Source of the DNA: an uncultured Muribaculaceae bacterium
Lineage (GTDB): Bacteria; Bacteroidota; Bacteroidia; Bacteroidales; Muribaculaceae
Length of the DNA stretch: 52,776 nucleotides
Reading direction: 5' to 3'
Assembly: GCA_910577355.1 (NCBI GenBank)
Contig: CAJTMY010000018.1
Location: 1 to 52,776, forward strand
The notes beneath the pieces are model-generated. The model was not told the origin of the DNA. It ran no database searches and saw only the letters and a program-made list of their open reading frames with translations. Positions 16,624-24,092 of this stretch are shown here, piece after piece (the first letter of the stretch is position 1; each line of letters opens with the position of its first letter). The position numbers and the translations under genes were made by a program.

Positions 16624-16631
16624 TAACTTTG
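16624..16631 (+). promoter_or_regulatory. -7 promoter element TAACTTTG, almost touching the start codon
   Basis: Only 4 bases separate this box from the ATG at 16636. Transcription would begin at or within the start codon, so the mRNA is probably leaderless. Confidence 0.55.
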
Positions 16632-16635
16632 CCGC

Positions 16636-17553
16636 ATGAAGCCGACTCTTACCATAGTCATCCCTGTCTACAACCGCGCCAAAAAGGTGAAGGCCACCCT
16701 CGCGTCGGTCGCAGCCCAGTCTTATCGGCCGCTCAGCGTCATACTCGTCGACAACAACAGCACCGACGGCTCGCCCGAAGTGCTCGAGCGATGGCAGGCC
16801 GACAATCAGACCCAAGACTTCGATATCCGCGTGATAAACGAATCCACGCCGGGGGCGTCGGCAGCACGCAACGCAGGGTTGCGTGAGGTCGACACACCAT
16901 GGACAATGTTTTTCGACTCCGACGACTCAATGTTGCCGTGCCATGTAGAAAAGATTATGCAGGTAATCGGCTCCGACCACGACGTAGATGTGATAGGCAA
17001 CAAGTTCACGCTGCTGTATCGCGACGGGCGCAGACGCACAGTAAACTTCACCGACAGAGATACTGTATACAACAACATACACCGCTCCATCTTTTCCACA
17101 CAGCTTTACTGTGCCCGCACAGATATCTTCCGACGCACGGGAGGTTGGGACGAGAGCCTGTCGATGGGCGACGACGTGGAGCTCGGCAGCCGCATTCTCG
17201 ACCTGAATCCAAAGATCAGAACATTGAAAGGCGACCCGACGGTGATAGTGAACGAAAGCGGCGATTCGATCTCAAACAGCCACGACCGTACCTTCGCGCT
17301 CATAAAGGCCCTGCGCAAGATTCAGGAAAGGTTGCCAGAACACCGCAAACATTGGGTCGACCTGCAGATCATCATCCAGCTGGCGGCATTCAACAAGCAC
17401 GACTCCGAGGCTTGCCGGCTTGCCGGCGATATTATCGGCAGCACCATGCCCCGCCGTCGCCGCATATTGTGGGGCTTTCTATACAGATACACCCTCGCCG
17501 GCCACAGGGGCGCAGCACGCATATACCGTGTGCTGAGCCGGCTTGGTATATAA
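16636..17553 (+). CDS. Family 2 glycosyltransferase
   Basis: This 305-residue GT-A fold enzyme adds a sugar from a nucleotide donor to a glycan or lipid acceptor. The start reads TIVIPVYNRAKKVKATL, followed by VILVDNNSTDGSPEV, PGASAARNAGL, and the metal-binding TMFFDSDDSMLP near residue 95. MGDDVELGSRI near residue 180 supplies the acidic catalytic region. The C-terminus is basic with a short amphipathic part, suggesting membrane association. There is no downstream methionine that would keep the first strand, so the ATG 4 bases after the promoter box is the real start. Confidence 0.92.
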   Translation: MKPTLTIVIPVYNRAKKVKATLASVAAQSYRPLSVILVDNNSTDGSPEVLERWQADNQTQDFDIRVINESTPGASAARNAGLREVDTPWTMFFDSDDSMLPCHVEKIMQVIGSDHDVDVIGNKFTLLYRDGRRRTVNFTDRDTVYNNIHRSIFSTQLYCARTDIFRRTGGWDESLSMGDDVELGSRILDLNPKIRTLKGDPTVIVNESGDSISNSHDRTFALIKALRKIQERLPEHRKHWVDLQIIIQLAAFNKHDSEACRLAGDIIGSTMPRRRRILWGFLYRYTLAGHRGAARIYRVLSRLGI

Positions 17554-17558
17554 TAGAA

Positions 17559-17585
17559 CCGTCACCCGCAAAAAACGGATGACGG
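17559..17585. terminator. Stem-loop between convergent genes
   Basis: CCGTCACCCG (17559-17568) pairs with CGGATGACGG (17576-17585) with one mismatch. It lies between the 3' ends of the glycosyltransferase and the Spy-like gene. No strong T-run follows on either strand. Confidence 0.35.
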
Positions 17586-17634
17586 CGCAGAGAGAGGAGA
17601 ATGTATATGTATTTTGGAAACATTTATTCCGCTC

Positions 17635-18165
17635 CTATTGTTTTTTGGCTTTATTCCGGGCCGCCGCTTTGGCCTTGCGGCGTTCCGCAACTTTTTTGCG
17701 GGTCTGCTCCGCTTTCTTACGGTTTATTTCAGCTCTTTTACGGATATCTTTGTTTGCGTTGCGCATGCGCGGAGCCATCTTGGATTCCTGATCGTAGAGC
17801 ATCTGCACCTGCTTTGCCGTAAGCAGTTTACGATATTCCTTGTAGTATTTTTTGCGCATGTCGAGTATCTTCTGACTATGGACAAACTGCGCATTTATCG
17901 CACTGTCTATCTGTGCGTCGGTCTTATATTGCCGGTTTCGGTCGGGGTTGCGGCCTTCAGGCTGCAGAGTCCATTTCTCACGTTGATTCTTCACGAATAG
18001 CTTTACAAACTTGTCGGCGGTGACGTCGTCGAGGCCGAGCTTGTCGGCAAACATCCTGGCCTGCTTCTGCGCGAATTCCTCACGGCGGTCGGCTGCGGGT
18101 TCGGTTGCGGCTGCCGGCAGCCCGGCGGCAAGCAGCAACGCGAATGTGATCAATAATCTGTTCAT
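17635..18165 (-). CDS. Small periplasmic Spy/CpxP-like protein
   Basis: An N-terminal signal peptide (LLITFALLLAAGLPAAA) precedes a wholly helical, highly charged mature protein. LTAKQVQMLYDQ near residue 115 matches the LTxxQ motif of Spy/CpxP-type periplasmic chaperones. The last 50 residues are very Lys/Arg/Ala-rich (KKAEQTRKKVAERRKAKA), a likely coiled coil or nucleic-acid/LPS-binding tail. It is the third gene of an operon with an ECF sigma factor and a one-TM protein, so it is probably made under envelope stress. The function is inferred from motif and context. Confidence 0.7.
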   Translation of the reverse strand: MNRLLITFALLLAAGLPAAATEPAADRREEFAQKQARMFADKLGLDDVTADKFVKLFVKNQREKWTLQPEGRNPDRNRQYKTDAQIDSAINAQFVHSQKILDMRKKYYKEYRKLLTAKQVQMLYDQESKMAPRMRNANKDIRKRAEINRKKAEQTRKKVAERRKAKAAARNKAKKQ

Positions 18166-18176
18166 ACTATTTTTTA

Positions 18177-18470
18177 TCAGAGGTTTAAGAATATGTCTTC
18201 GCTATATGTCTCGACAATGAAATCGCGGTCGGCTTCCGTAAGCTTGCAAAAAGCCTGAGTCACATTATGCTCACTCATGGCGGGTGTGCTGAGCCTGTAC
18301 GACACTCCGCCTGTAATAGCGCATATCACGACAGCTGCCGCAAGGGATATACGGGATATCATGGACATCCGCGGAAAGCGATGTCCCGACATGGCGAGCG
18401 CCCTATCATCAAACGAGTCAAGAAAACCGGCGGGGGCAATATAGATCTCATGTCGTGTAATGTCGTTCAT
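18177..18470 (-). CDS. One-TM small protein, putative anti-sigma factor
   Basis: This 97-residue protein has a cytoplasmic N-terminus of about 40 residues, one membrane helix (ISLAAAVVICAITGGVSYRL near residues 42-61) and a short periplasmic tail rich in acidic residues. It overlaps the ECF sigma gene by 4 bases, the usual arrangement for an anti-sigma factor, but has no zinc-finger HxxxCxxC. A Spy-like gene follows 11 bases later. The role as sigma regulator is inferred from position and topology. Confidence 0.6.
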   Translation of the reverse strand: MNDITRHEIYIAPAGFLDSFDDRALAMSGHRFPRMSMISRISLAAAVVICAITGGVSYRLSTPAMSEHNVTQAFCKLTEADRDFIVETYSEDIFLNL

Positions 18471-19015
18471 ATTTCAAGCATTTTGATTATTTTCTGTTTC
18501 GCCTTGGCATAATTCACCTTGGCGCTCTCGGCCGATGAATCCGTGATACGCGCAATCTCCGCATAGTCGAGCCCGTCGTAATAACGTAACGAGAAGGTTA
18601 CCTGTTGCTTGGGCGGCAGGCTGTGTATTGCCCTTTGCAGCCTTACGGCCTCCACATCGCTGTAATCGATATAGCTGTCGGCCACTGCCTCGGCGGCTTC
18701 ATCGAGCAGACGATGGATACGTCGGGCACTACGCACCCTCATTGCCTCGCGGGTGGCTATTCGATAAGCCCAGGATGTAAGCGCCGACCGTTCCTTATCA
18801 AGCTTCCCGAAGCTGCGGAAAAGCCGTATGAACGTTTCCTGCAGGGCGTCCTCGGCGTCGTCGTGGCTCACGGTGATGCGGCGGATATGCCGGTACAACG
18901 GCTCCTTGAACCTGCTCAGCAGCAGCCGGCAACCCGACTCACGGTCGGTCTTGAACGTATCGAATATGTCGGCGTCGCTTATTATCGGCATATGTGAGAT
19001 TTTGTTGGCGTACAT
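18467..19015 (-). CDS. ECF RNA polymerase sigma factor
   Basis: This 182-residue extracytoplasmic-function sigma factor shows sigma region 2 as PLYRHIRRITVSHDDAEDALQETFIRLF and region 4 as IHSLPPKQQVTFSLRYYDGLDYAEIARITD, followed by SAESAKVNYAKAKQKI. It directs RNA polymerase to stress-specific promoters. ATG 18991 (MPIISDAD) is an equally good start and removes an eight-residue lead. The operon continues with the one-TM protein and the Spy-like protein, so envelope stress is the likely trigger. No TAnnTTTG box is clear upstream, which would fit control by its own sigma. Confidence 0.93.
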   Translation of the reverse strand: MYANKISHMPIISDADIFDTFKTDRESGCRLLLSRFKEPLYRHIRRITVSHDDAEDALQETFIRLFRSFGKLDKERSALTSWAYRIATREAMRVRSARRIHRLLDEAAEAVADSYIDYSDVEAVRLQRAIHSLPPKQQVTFSLRYYDGLDYAEIARITDSSAESAKVNYAKAKQKIIKMLEI

Positions 19016-19107
19016 CTATTGTACCCGACGTATGCAGAAAAGTAAAACCGGAAAACATTTTTTAACATGTTCTCCGGTCAATCATATCGTCGACTGGTGC
19101 ATGCGTC

Positions 19108-19956
19108 TCACACGCGGACAAGGCGCAGACAAGTCCAATGGTCGTGCTCGGTATACGAGTCATATCGCAGACCCACAGCCTCGGCAGCCGCACGCACCAC
19201 CGGTATGTCGTCAGTATAGAATCCGCTGAGCAGCATCACGCCGCCAATGCGCAGATGCGAGGCATATACGGCGATGTCGCCGGTGATGACATTGCGGTTT
19301 ATATTGGCCACAAACACATCGGCCGGCCCGACTCCGGCAAGAGCCGATGCATCTCCGAGCACGACATTGATTTCAGGATGACCGTTAATGGCCACATTCT
19401 CCACAGCATTGGCATGTGCGAACGGGTCGATCTCCACCGCAGTGACCGGCGATGCCCCGCGCATCGCGGCAAGAATGGCCAGTATGCCGGTGCCCGTACC
19501 CATGTCGATGAGCGATCTGCCGGCAAGATCCATGCCGAGCAGCTGCCCGAGTATGAGCGATGTGGTGGCATGGTGACCGGTGCCGAATGCCATCTTGGGG
19601 TCGATCACTATGTCGTACTCTGCCTTCGGTATATCGGTATGGAACGAGCTGTGCACCACGCAGCGGTCGCCCACCACTATGGGCTGGAAATAATTGCGTT
19701 CCCACTCCTCATTCCAGTCGCGACCCTCGATCACGGTAGACTTGCGATTGATAAGGCATCCGAAAGGAAAGTCGGCAAGGGCTGCGTCGAGAGCGCTCTC
19801 GTCCCACAACGAGGTACTTACATAAGCGGTGAGCCCGGTGTCGTCGGGCACAAAAGATTCAAAACCTATATCGCCGAGCATCCCGGCCAGCAGGTCGGTA
19901 GCATCGGAACCGGGCATAGGCTCGAGATCGAGCCGGAGTTCCACATAATCGTTCAT
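19108..19956 (-). CDS. prmA: Ribosomal protein L11 methyltransferase
   Basis: PrmA trimethylates ribosomal protein L11 using S-adenosylmethionine. The 282-residue chain has an N-terminal substrate-binding part (ELRLDLEPMPGSDATDLLA), then PKMAFGTGHHATTSLILG near residue 133, the SAM motif IDMGTGTGILAILAAMRGA near 161, and DVFVANINRNVI near 218. A C-terminal strand completes the fold. Length is standard. A TAACTTTG box sits 17 bases before the ATG. Confidence 0.95.
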   Translation of the reverse strand: MNDYVELRLDLEPMPGSDATDLLAGMLGDIGFESFVPDDTGLTAYVSTSLWDESALDAALADFPFGCLINRKSTVIEGRDWNEEWERNYFQPIVVGDRCVVHSSFHTDIPKAEYDIVIDPKMAFGTGHHATTSLILGQLLGMDLAGRSLIDMGTGTGILAILAAMRGASPVTAVEIDPFAHANAVENVAINGHPEINVVLGDASALAGVGPADVFVANINRNVITGDIAVYASHLRIGGVMLLSGFYTDDIPVVRAAAEAVGLRYDSYTEHDHWTCLRLVRV

Positions 19957-19972
19957 TGCGCAATATTTTGCA

Positions 19973-19980
19973 CAAAGTTA
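19973..19980 (-). promoter_or_regulatory. -7 promoter element TAACTTTG for prmA
   Basis: An exact match on the minus strand, 17 bases before the prmA ATG. No TTTG was found at the right distance upstream. Confidence 0.5.
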
Positions 19981-20010
19981 GTGTTTTTTACTGAAAGATC
20001 ATATATGGTA

Positions 20011-20280
20011 TCACTTTTTCCTGCGGAATACCGGCGATATAGTGCGCCATATCCTCAATCCGAGAACAATGAAATCGGCATAGCCCACCACTCCCAGCAT
20101 ACGCGAAAAAAAAGAGCGCGACATCGACACATTGCCGTGACGCAGGCGTTCGCCCTCAAATGACAGACGCTCCTTTTCCACCTCGATACGGGCCAACAGC
20201 ACCGCACGCTCATACATTATACGGTCGAGGTCATAGCCCGGCCATTCAGGCTCCTTGCTTATCTTTACGAGATCCGACAT
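20011..20280 (-). CDS. Small protein of the YtxH/holin cassette, 89 aa
   Basis: No named family is recognised. The N-terminal half is a charged helix (YDLDRIMYERAVLLARIEVEKERL), and the C-terminal half has a weakly hydrophobic stretch (MLGVVGYADFIVLGLRIW) and a basic end. The frame stays open to 20304 only through a TTG; ATG 20280 has AAAGGA 7 bases upstream and lies 4 bases after the stop of the holin-like gene. It is the last gene of the four-gene cassette. Confidence 0.7.
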   Translation of the reverse strand: MSDLVKISKEPEWPGYDLDRIMYERAVLLARIEVEKERLSFEGERLRHGNVSMSRSFFSRMLGVVGYADFIVLGLRIWRTISPVFRRKK

Positions 20281-20284
20281 AAAT

Positions 20285-20644
20285 TCATTCCTTTGGAGGT
20301 TCAACGAACAGCCGCGACATAAAACGGGCGACAGGATTGACTATAAGCCGCCTGCGCAGCAAGAACAGCAGTACCAACAGCACTATATACAAGCCCGCCA
20401 CTATAAAATAGGCATATTTGCCCACGGCCGTACCGGAAAGGAAATGACCAAGACCTACGGAGAGGAAAATAAGGACAAGAGTGGCAAGTGCCACCGCCAT
20501 AGAATAGAATGCTATCGCAGACAGCAGCACGGTAAACTTCTCGGCGGCTGTAAGCCGCGCATAATCGAGCTGCAGCATCAACATCCGTCTCAGGCTGTCA
20601 AGCACAGCCTGAAAGCTGTTGGGCTTTTCGTTCAGTTCGGGCAT
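20285..20644 (-). CDS. Holin-like membrane protein (phage holin superfamily 3-6 type)
   Basis: This 119-residue protein has an N-terminal amphipathic helix (LDSLRRMLMLQLDYARLTAAE) and two membrane helices (FYSMAVALATLVLIFLSVGL; YAYFIVAGLYIVLLVLLFLL) with a basic loop after them. This is the layout of PF07332-type proteins that often accompany YtxH genes in chromosomes, where they are not phage lysis proteins. The start is 58 bases downstream of the second YtxH stop, and a hairpin lies between them. Confidence 0.8.
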   Translation of the reverse strand: MPELNEKPNSFQAVLDSLRRMLMLQLDYARLTAAEKFTVLLSAIAFYSMAVALATLVLIFLSVGLGHFLSGTAVGKYAYFIVAGLYIVLLVLLFLLRRRLIVNPVARFMSRLFVEPPKE

Positions 20645-20670
20645 AATGTGTTGTTGTAAGTTTTTTGAAA

Positions 20671-20694
20671 CGGGACGGCTTTACGACCGTCCCG
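20671..20694 (-). terminator. Intra-cassette hairpin
   Basis: CGGGACGG (20671-20678) pairs perfectly with CCGTCCCG (20687-20694) around an 8-base loop. It falls between the short YtxH gene and the holin-like gene. On the minus strand TTTC follows, which is a weak tail, so it may be an mRNA-processing or attenuation site and need not be a full terminator. Confidence 0.5.
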
Positions 20695-20702
20695 AAACAG
20701 AG

Positions 20703-20894
20703 TTATTTTTTATCTTCGATCTCCGAGGCGAACATTTCGACAAACTCCTCGACATTGTCGGAAGGCAACAGACCGCGCTTCTGAAGGTTGGCCTTTATGC
20801 GATAACGCAGTTCGTCTCCGCGCACCGGTGTAAGCAGAGCCGCCGCTGCGGCTCCTACAATGGCTCCGCCAAGGAATGCTGCAAATTTACTCAT
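20703..20894 (-). CDS. YtxH-domain protein, 63 aa
   Basis: A glycine/alanine-rich membrane helix (AAFLGGAIVGAAAAALLTP) is followed by RGDELRYRIKANLQKRG and an acidic tail. This is the YtxH signature: a short membrane anchor, then the T/AP..G.E.R...K motif. YtxH proteins are stress-associated in other bacteria, with unknown mechanism. It sits 2 bases after a second YtxH gene. Confidence 0.85.
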   Translation of the reverse strand: MSKFAAFLGGAIVGAAAAALLTPVRGDELRYRIKANLQKRGLLPSDNVEEFVEMFASEIEDKK

Positions 20895-20896
20895 TT

Positions 20897-21109
20897 TTAT
20901 TTATTTTTTGTTCCGGTTTCAATAACTGATTCGATCTTATCCGCGATAGCATCCACTTCGCTTTCTTTTACGAACGGGCATTTGTCCTTTACGAATTCAC
21001 GGATATGGCGACGTGTTGTCGAACCTTTTTCAGGAGCGAGAAGAAGTGCGGCTGCTGCGCCTACGAGAGCACCGCCGACTACGGCAAGTGCGATGTCAAG
21101 TCCTTTCAT
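20897..21109 (-). CDS. YtxH-domain protein, 70 aa
   Basis: The second YtxH-type protein has the helix ALAVVGGALVGAAAALLLAP followed by EKGSTTRRHIREFVKDKCP and an acidic helix (VDAIADKIESVIETG). The frame is open upstream to 21247, but the ATG at 21109 (MKGLDIALA) gives the family's normal size and the helix in the right place. It is the first gene of the four-gene envelope cassette. The 21110-21268 gap is shared with the divergent HAD gene. Confidence 0.85.
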   Translation of the reverse strand: MKGLDIALAVVGGALVGAAAALLLAPEKGSTTRRHIREFVKDKCPFVKESEVDAIADKIESVIETGTKNK

Positions 21110-21203
21110 TTCTGTTATGTATTTTAAGGAAGTTAATATTGCTTGTACCATTCCAAACAACCGGGTCACTGAAAAGTTCGGCCACGCGCATCTTTTTGCG
21201 CGT

Positions 21204-21235
21204 TTTGCATATACGCGCGTTTTTTCGTATCTTTG
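21204..21235 (+). promoter_or_regulatory. Consensus Bacteroidota promoter, HAD gene
   Basis: TTTG at 21204-21207, 20 bases, then TATCTTTG at 21228-21235, 33 bases before the ATG. Two small GC-rich inverted repeats (CGCGCA/TGCGCG around 21185-21202) overlap the -33 side and may be an operator or the terminator of another transcript. Confidence 0.7.
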
Positions 21236-21268
21236 CAGCCACATCATATCAAAAATCGTATATATTCA

Positions 21269-21913
21269 ATGGCACTAAAAGCTGTACTTTTCGATCTCGA
21301 CGGCGTATTGCTCGACACTGAAGGTATCTACACCGACTTCTGGAGCGGCATCGACAGCCGCTTTCCCACCGGAGTCGACAACTTCGCCGCCGTCATCAAA
21401 GGCAACACTCTCACAAATATACTTGCCACATACTTCCCCGACACAACTGTTCAGACCCAGATAAAGCATCTGCTTGTGGAACAGGAGCTCAACATGCCAT
21501 ACCGCATGTTTCCCGGCGCGATCGAACTCATCGAAGGCCTCCGCGACATGGGCATAAACACCGCTGTGGTGACATCAAGCACGCTCGCAAAGATGAAGAA
21601 CGTATTCCGCACGCTGCCACGATTCGCACAGGCCGTCGACACGCTTGTCACCGACGAGGACGTCACCGCTTCCAAGCCCGACCCGCAGGGTTATCTGATA
21701 GCCGCCCGGCGTCTCGGAGCCGGCGCGGGCGAATTCATAGTTGTGGAAGACTCTATGGCCGGCCTCGAAGCGGGCCGGCGTTCGGGAGCCTTTGTGGCAG
21801 GCATAGCCACGACCAACCCCATGGAGGCAGTGAGGCCGGCCTGCGACCTTGCTGTGGATGCTATAGCCGACATCACCCCGCAGATACTTGCAGAGGCTTT
21901 TCAGGCACGCTGA
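21269..21913 (+). CDS. HAD-superfamily phosphatase, beta-phosphoglucomutase-like
   Basis: This 214-residue HAD hydrolase carries motif I VLFDLDGVLLDTEG at residues 6-19, motif II AVVTSS near 102, motif III Lys in ASKPDPQGYL near 140, and motif IV VVEDSMAGLEAG near 164. The helical cap between motifs I and II places it with beta-phosphoglucomutase-like sugar or nucleotide phosphatases. The substrate cannot be assigned. The ATG at 21269 lies 33 bases after a consensus promoter; an upstream in-frame codon at 21233 falls within that promoter and is rejected. Confidence 0.92.
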   Translation: MALKAVLFDLDGVLLDTEGIYTDFWSGIDSRFPTGVDNFAAVIKGNTLTNILATYFPDTTVQTQIKHLLVEQELNMPYRMFPGAIELIEGLRDMGINTAVVTSSTLAKMKNVFRTLPRFAQAVDTLVTDEDVTASKPDPQGYLIAARRLGAGAGEFIVVEDSMAGLEAGRRSGAFVAGIATTNPMEAVRPACDLAVDAIADITPQILAEAFQAR

Positions 21914-22227
21914 AACGGCTTGCCAAAAACGACAAAGCACGTGTCGTACCGCCGACACGCAATAAGTGTTAAATTTTATTTTATAATCCGACAGAAAAAG
22001 GCTATATTTGCAAAACTTTCTGTAGCGAAAGGGCAGAGATAAAAGGCGTGAAAACCATTACACACAACTCGTTGAAAACCAATAAATTACCCCCCCCCCA
22101 TTTGCAAAATAGACATTGAAAGGCTTGCTTTAATGCTTGAAAAGCATTAATTTTGCGATCGGTTCGCCAAACAAAATTTATCGACAAAGCCTTCCTAATG
22201 TACTAATTCAAAAAATCGACAATCGCC
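21914..22227 (+). promoter_or_regulatory. Long leader of the WecA-like gene: promoter in an inverted repeat, C10 tract and hairpin
   Basis: This 314-base gap holds no gene. TATATTTG (22003-22010) is a -7 box flanked by ACAGAAA (21991-21997) and TTTCTGT (22017-22023), a perfect 7-base inverted repeat. If this promoter is used the leader is about 210 bases. It contains an uninterrupted run of ten C at 22090-22099 and a perfect 9-base hairpin (22130-22138 with 22142-22150, loop GAA) followed by TTTT. Confidence 0.55.
22130..22154 (+). terminator. Leader hairpin with T4 tail upstream of the WecA-like gene
   Basis: TTAATGCTT pairs perfectly with AAGCATTAA around a 3-base loop and TTTT follows. 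It is AT-rich, so it is a weak terminator, but it sits in the leader where an attenuator would be expected. Confidence 0.45.
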
Positions 22228-23349
22228 ATGACACAATGGATTCTCATAAATATAGCCGTATTTCTGATAGTGTTGGCCATAACCGGGCTTATCATACCTC
22301 AGATTCTTCTTGTAGCATTCCGCAAAAATCTTTTCGATGAAATCGATCCACGCAAGATACATAAAGGAGCGGTTCCGCGTCTGGGCGGAATCGCATTTTT
22401 CCCGGCGATAATATTCTCCATCTTTATGGTCATCGGGTGCAGCCAGCTGTACACGTTCTCGCTCGGCACGGAAATCCTGCAAAGCAGCATAATAAGTTTC
22501 TGCTTCATCATCTCGGCCATAATCATACTGTATCTCGTGGGCATGGCCGACGACCTTATCGGCCTCAAATACCGGGCCAAGTTCCTCGCTCAGATCTGCT
22601 CGTCCGTGATTATCATAGCCGGTGGTGTCTATATCGACGATCTTCACGGTTTCCTCTGGATACATTCGCTCAATATCGGCATAGCCATCGTATTATCGAT
22701 ACTCCTTACAGTATTCATCACCAACGCCATCAATCTTATTGACGGCATCGATGGCCTTGCATCGGGTCTCAGCGCCATCGCATGCATATTCTACAGCTAT
22801 TATTTCTTTGCATCAGGCCTGTATCTTTACAGCATGCTCGCGTTTGCCACATTGGGCGCCCTCATCCCCTTCTTCTATTACAATGTATTCGGCAATGCCC
22901 AGAAGCACAGCAAGATTTTCATGGGCGACACCGGCGCCCTCACAATCGGTCTTATCCTCAGCGTACTCAGCATACGCATATGCCGCATCGACAACCCGGT
23001 ATGCGGCATCAACCCCGCCATTGCCGCATTCTCTCCGCTTCTTATCCCCTGTTTCGATGTAGTGCGCGTATACCTGCACCGCATCCGCTCGCACCGCAAT
23101 CCGTTCCTGCCCGACAAGACACATATCCACCACAAACTGCTCGCCCTCGGCATGAGCCAGCGCCTTGCCATGCCGTCAATACTCGCAAGCAGCACGATGC
23201 TGACAATATTCAACTGGTGGATGAGTTCATACATCAACATCTCCCTGCTTTTCCTCATCGACCTTATCTTATGGATCATAGCCAATACACTGCTGTCGCA
23301 CGCCATCCGCGACAGGCAGCGTATCACCGGGGTCGAGATATACAAATGA
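22228..23349 (+). CDS. WecA/TagO-like polyprenyl-phosphate sugar-1-phosphate transferase
   Basis: This 373-residue integral membrane enzyme of the MraY/WecA family moves a sugar-1-phosphate (usually GlcNAc-1-P) from a UDP-sugar to undecaprenyl phosphate to begin O-antigen, capsule or similar glycans. About ten hydrophobic segments are present. Signatures include IHKGAVPRLGGIAF near residue 44, VGMADDLIGLKYRAKFLAQ near 108, NAINLIDGIDGLASGLS near 171, FMGDTGALTIGL near 231, and THIHHKLLALGMSQR near 293, the cytoplasmic catalytic His loop of WecA types. A DUF4923 gene starts 23 bases after the stop. Confidence 0.93.
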   Translation: MTQWILINIAVFLIVLAITGLIIPQILLVAFRKNLFDEIDPRKIHKGAVPRLGGIAFFPAIIFSIFMVIGCSQLYTFSLGTEILQSSIISFCFIISAIIILYLVGMADDLIGLKYRAKFLAQICSSVIIIAGGVYIDDLHGFLWIHSLNIGIAIVLSILLTVFITNAINLIDGIDGLASGLSAIACIFYSYYFFASGLYLYSMLAFATLGALIPFFYYNVFGNAQKHSKIFMGDTGALTIGLILSVLSIRICRIDNPVCGINPAIAAFSPLLIPCFDVVRVYLHRIRSHRNPFLPDKTHIHHKLLALGMSQRLAMPSILASSTMLTIFNWWMSSYINISLLFLIDLILWIIANTLLSHAIRDRQRITGVEIYK

Positions 23350-23372
23350 CCTATATACTTAACCTGCAATTT

Positions 23373-24077
23373 ATGAAAAGATTGTTTTTGGCACTGTCTG
23401 TCGCCGCGGCCGCGACTGTCATCCCGGCCTCTGCCGGCAATCCGCTCGAGGCACTCGGCGGCATAGTCACCTCGCTCACCTCCACATCCAAGTTCGATAT
23501 AAAAGATCTGCAAGGCACATGGAGCTACCAGTCGCCTGCTATAAGCTTCAAGAGCGATCAGGCCCTCAACAAGATAGGCGGCACGGCCGCCTCGGCCGCG
23601 CTCGAAAGCAAGATAGCGCCCTACTATGAGCGTCTCGGCCTCGACACTATGGTTCTCACCATGGATGCGGAGGGCAAATTCGAAATAAAAATAAAGGCCG
23701 TAACACTCAAGGGCACAGCGACCAAAGACAGCGATGACGGTGCGCTCACATTCAATTTCAGCGCTTTCGGCAAGACAAACATCGGCAAAGTGGCGGCCGA
23801 GGCACAGAAAAGCGCCACCGGCGTGCTCACGCTCACATTCGACGTGTCGCGAGTCATAGCCATAGTCGACAAAGTCGCATCGATAGCCAACATGCAATCG
23901 GTAAGCACACTGTCATCGCTCCTGAAATCATACGACGGCATATATGCCGGTGCGAAGCTCAAAAAGAACGGCAACGGCACACCGACCGCTACCACCGGCA
24001 CCGACACACAATCCGATGACGCGACCAAAGCTGCCGACGCTCTCCGCGGACTCTTCGGCGGCAAGAAAAAGCAGTAA
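23373..24077 (+). CDS. DUF4923 family exported protein
   Basis: A clear signal peptide (RLFLALSVAAAATVIPASA) precedes a 210-residue mature protein with alternating strands. The segment DLQGTWSYQSPAISFKSD is characteristic of DUF4923, a Bacteroidales family of unknown function with a lipocalin-like look. GLDTMVLTMDAEGKFEIKIK and GALTFNFSAFGKTNIGKV continue the pattern. The C-terminus is a low-complexity linker (TPTATTGTDTQSDD) ending in KKKQ. It lies 15 bases before trkH and 23 bases after the WecA-like gene, so all four genes may be one operon. Confidence 0.8.
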   Translation: MKRLFLALSVAAAATVIPASAGNPLEALGGIVTSLTSTSKFDIKDLQGTWSYQSPAISFKSDQALNKIGGTAASAALESKIAPYYERLGLDTMVLTMDAEGKFEIKIKAVTLKGTATKDSDDGALTFNFSAFGKTNIGKVAAEAQKSATGVLTLTFDVSRVIAIVDKVASIANMQSVSTLSSLLKSYDGIYAGAKLKKNGNGTPTATTGTDTQSDDATKAADALRGLFGGKKKQ

Positions 24078-24092
24078 CAGCCCCTCCGCACA

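Noticed and set aside
20285..21109. Holin-like and YtxH genes as a prophage lysis module
   Set aside because: No endolysin, integrase or structural gene is nearby; these families are common chromosomal genes.
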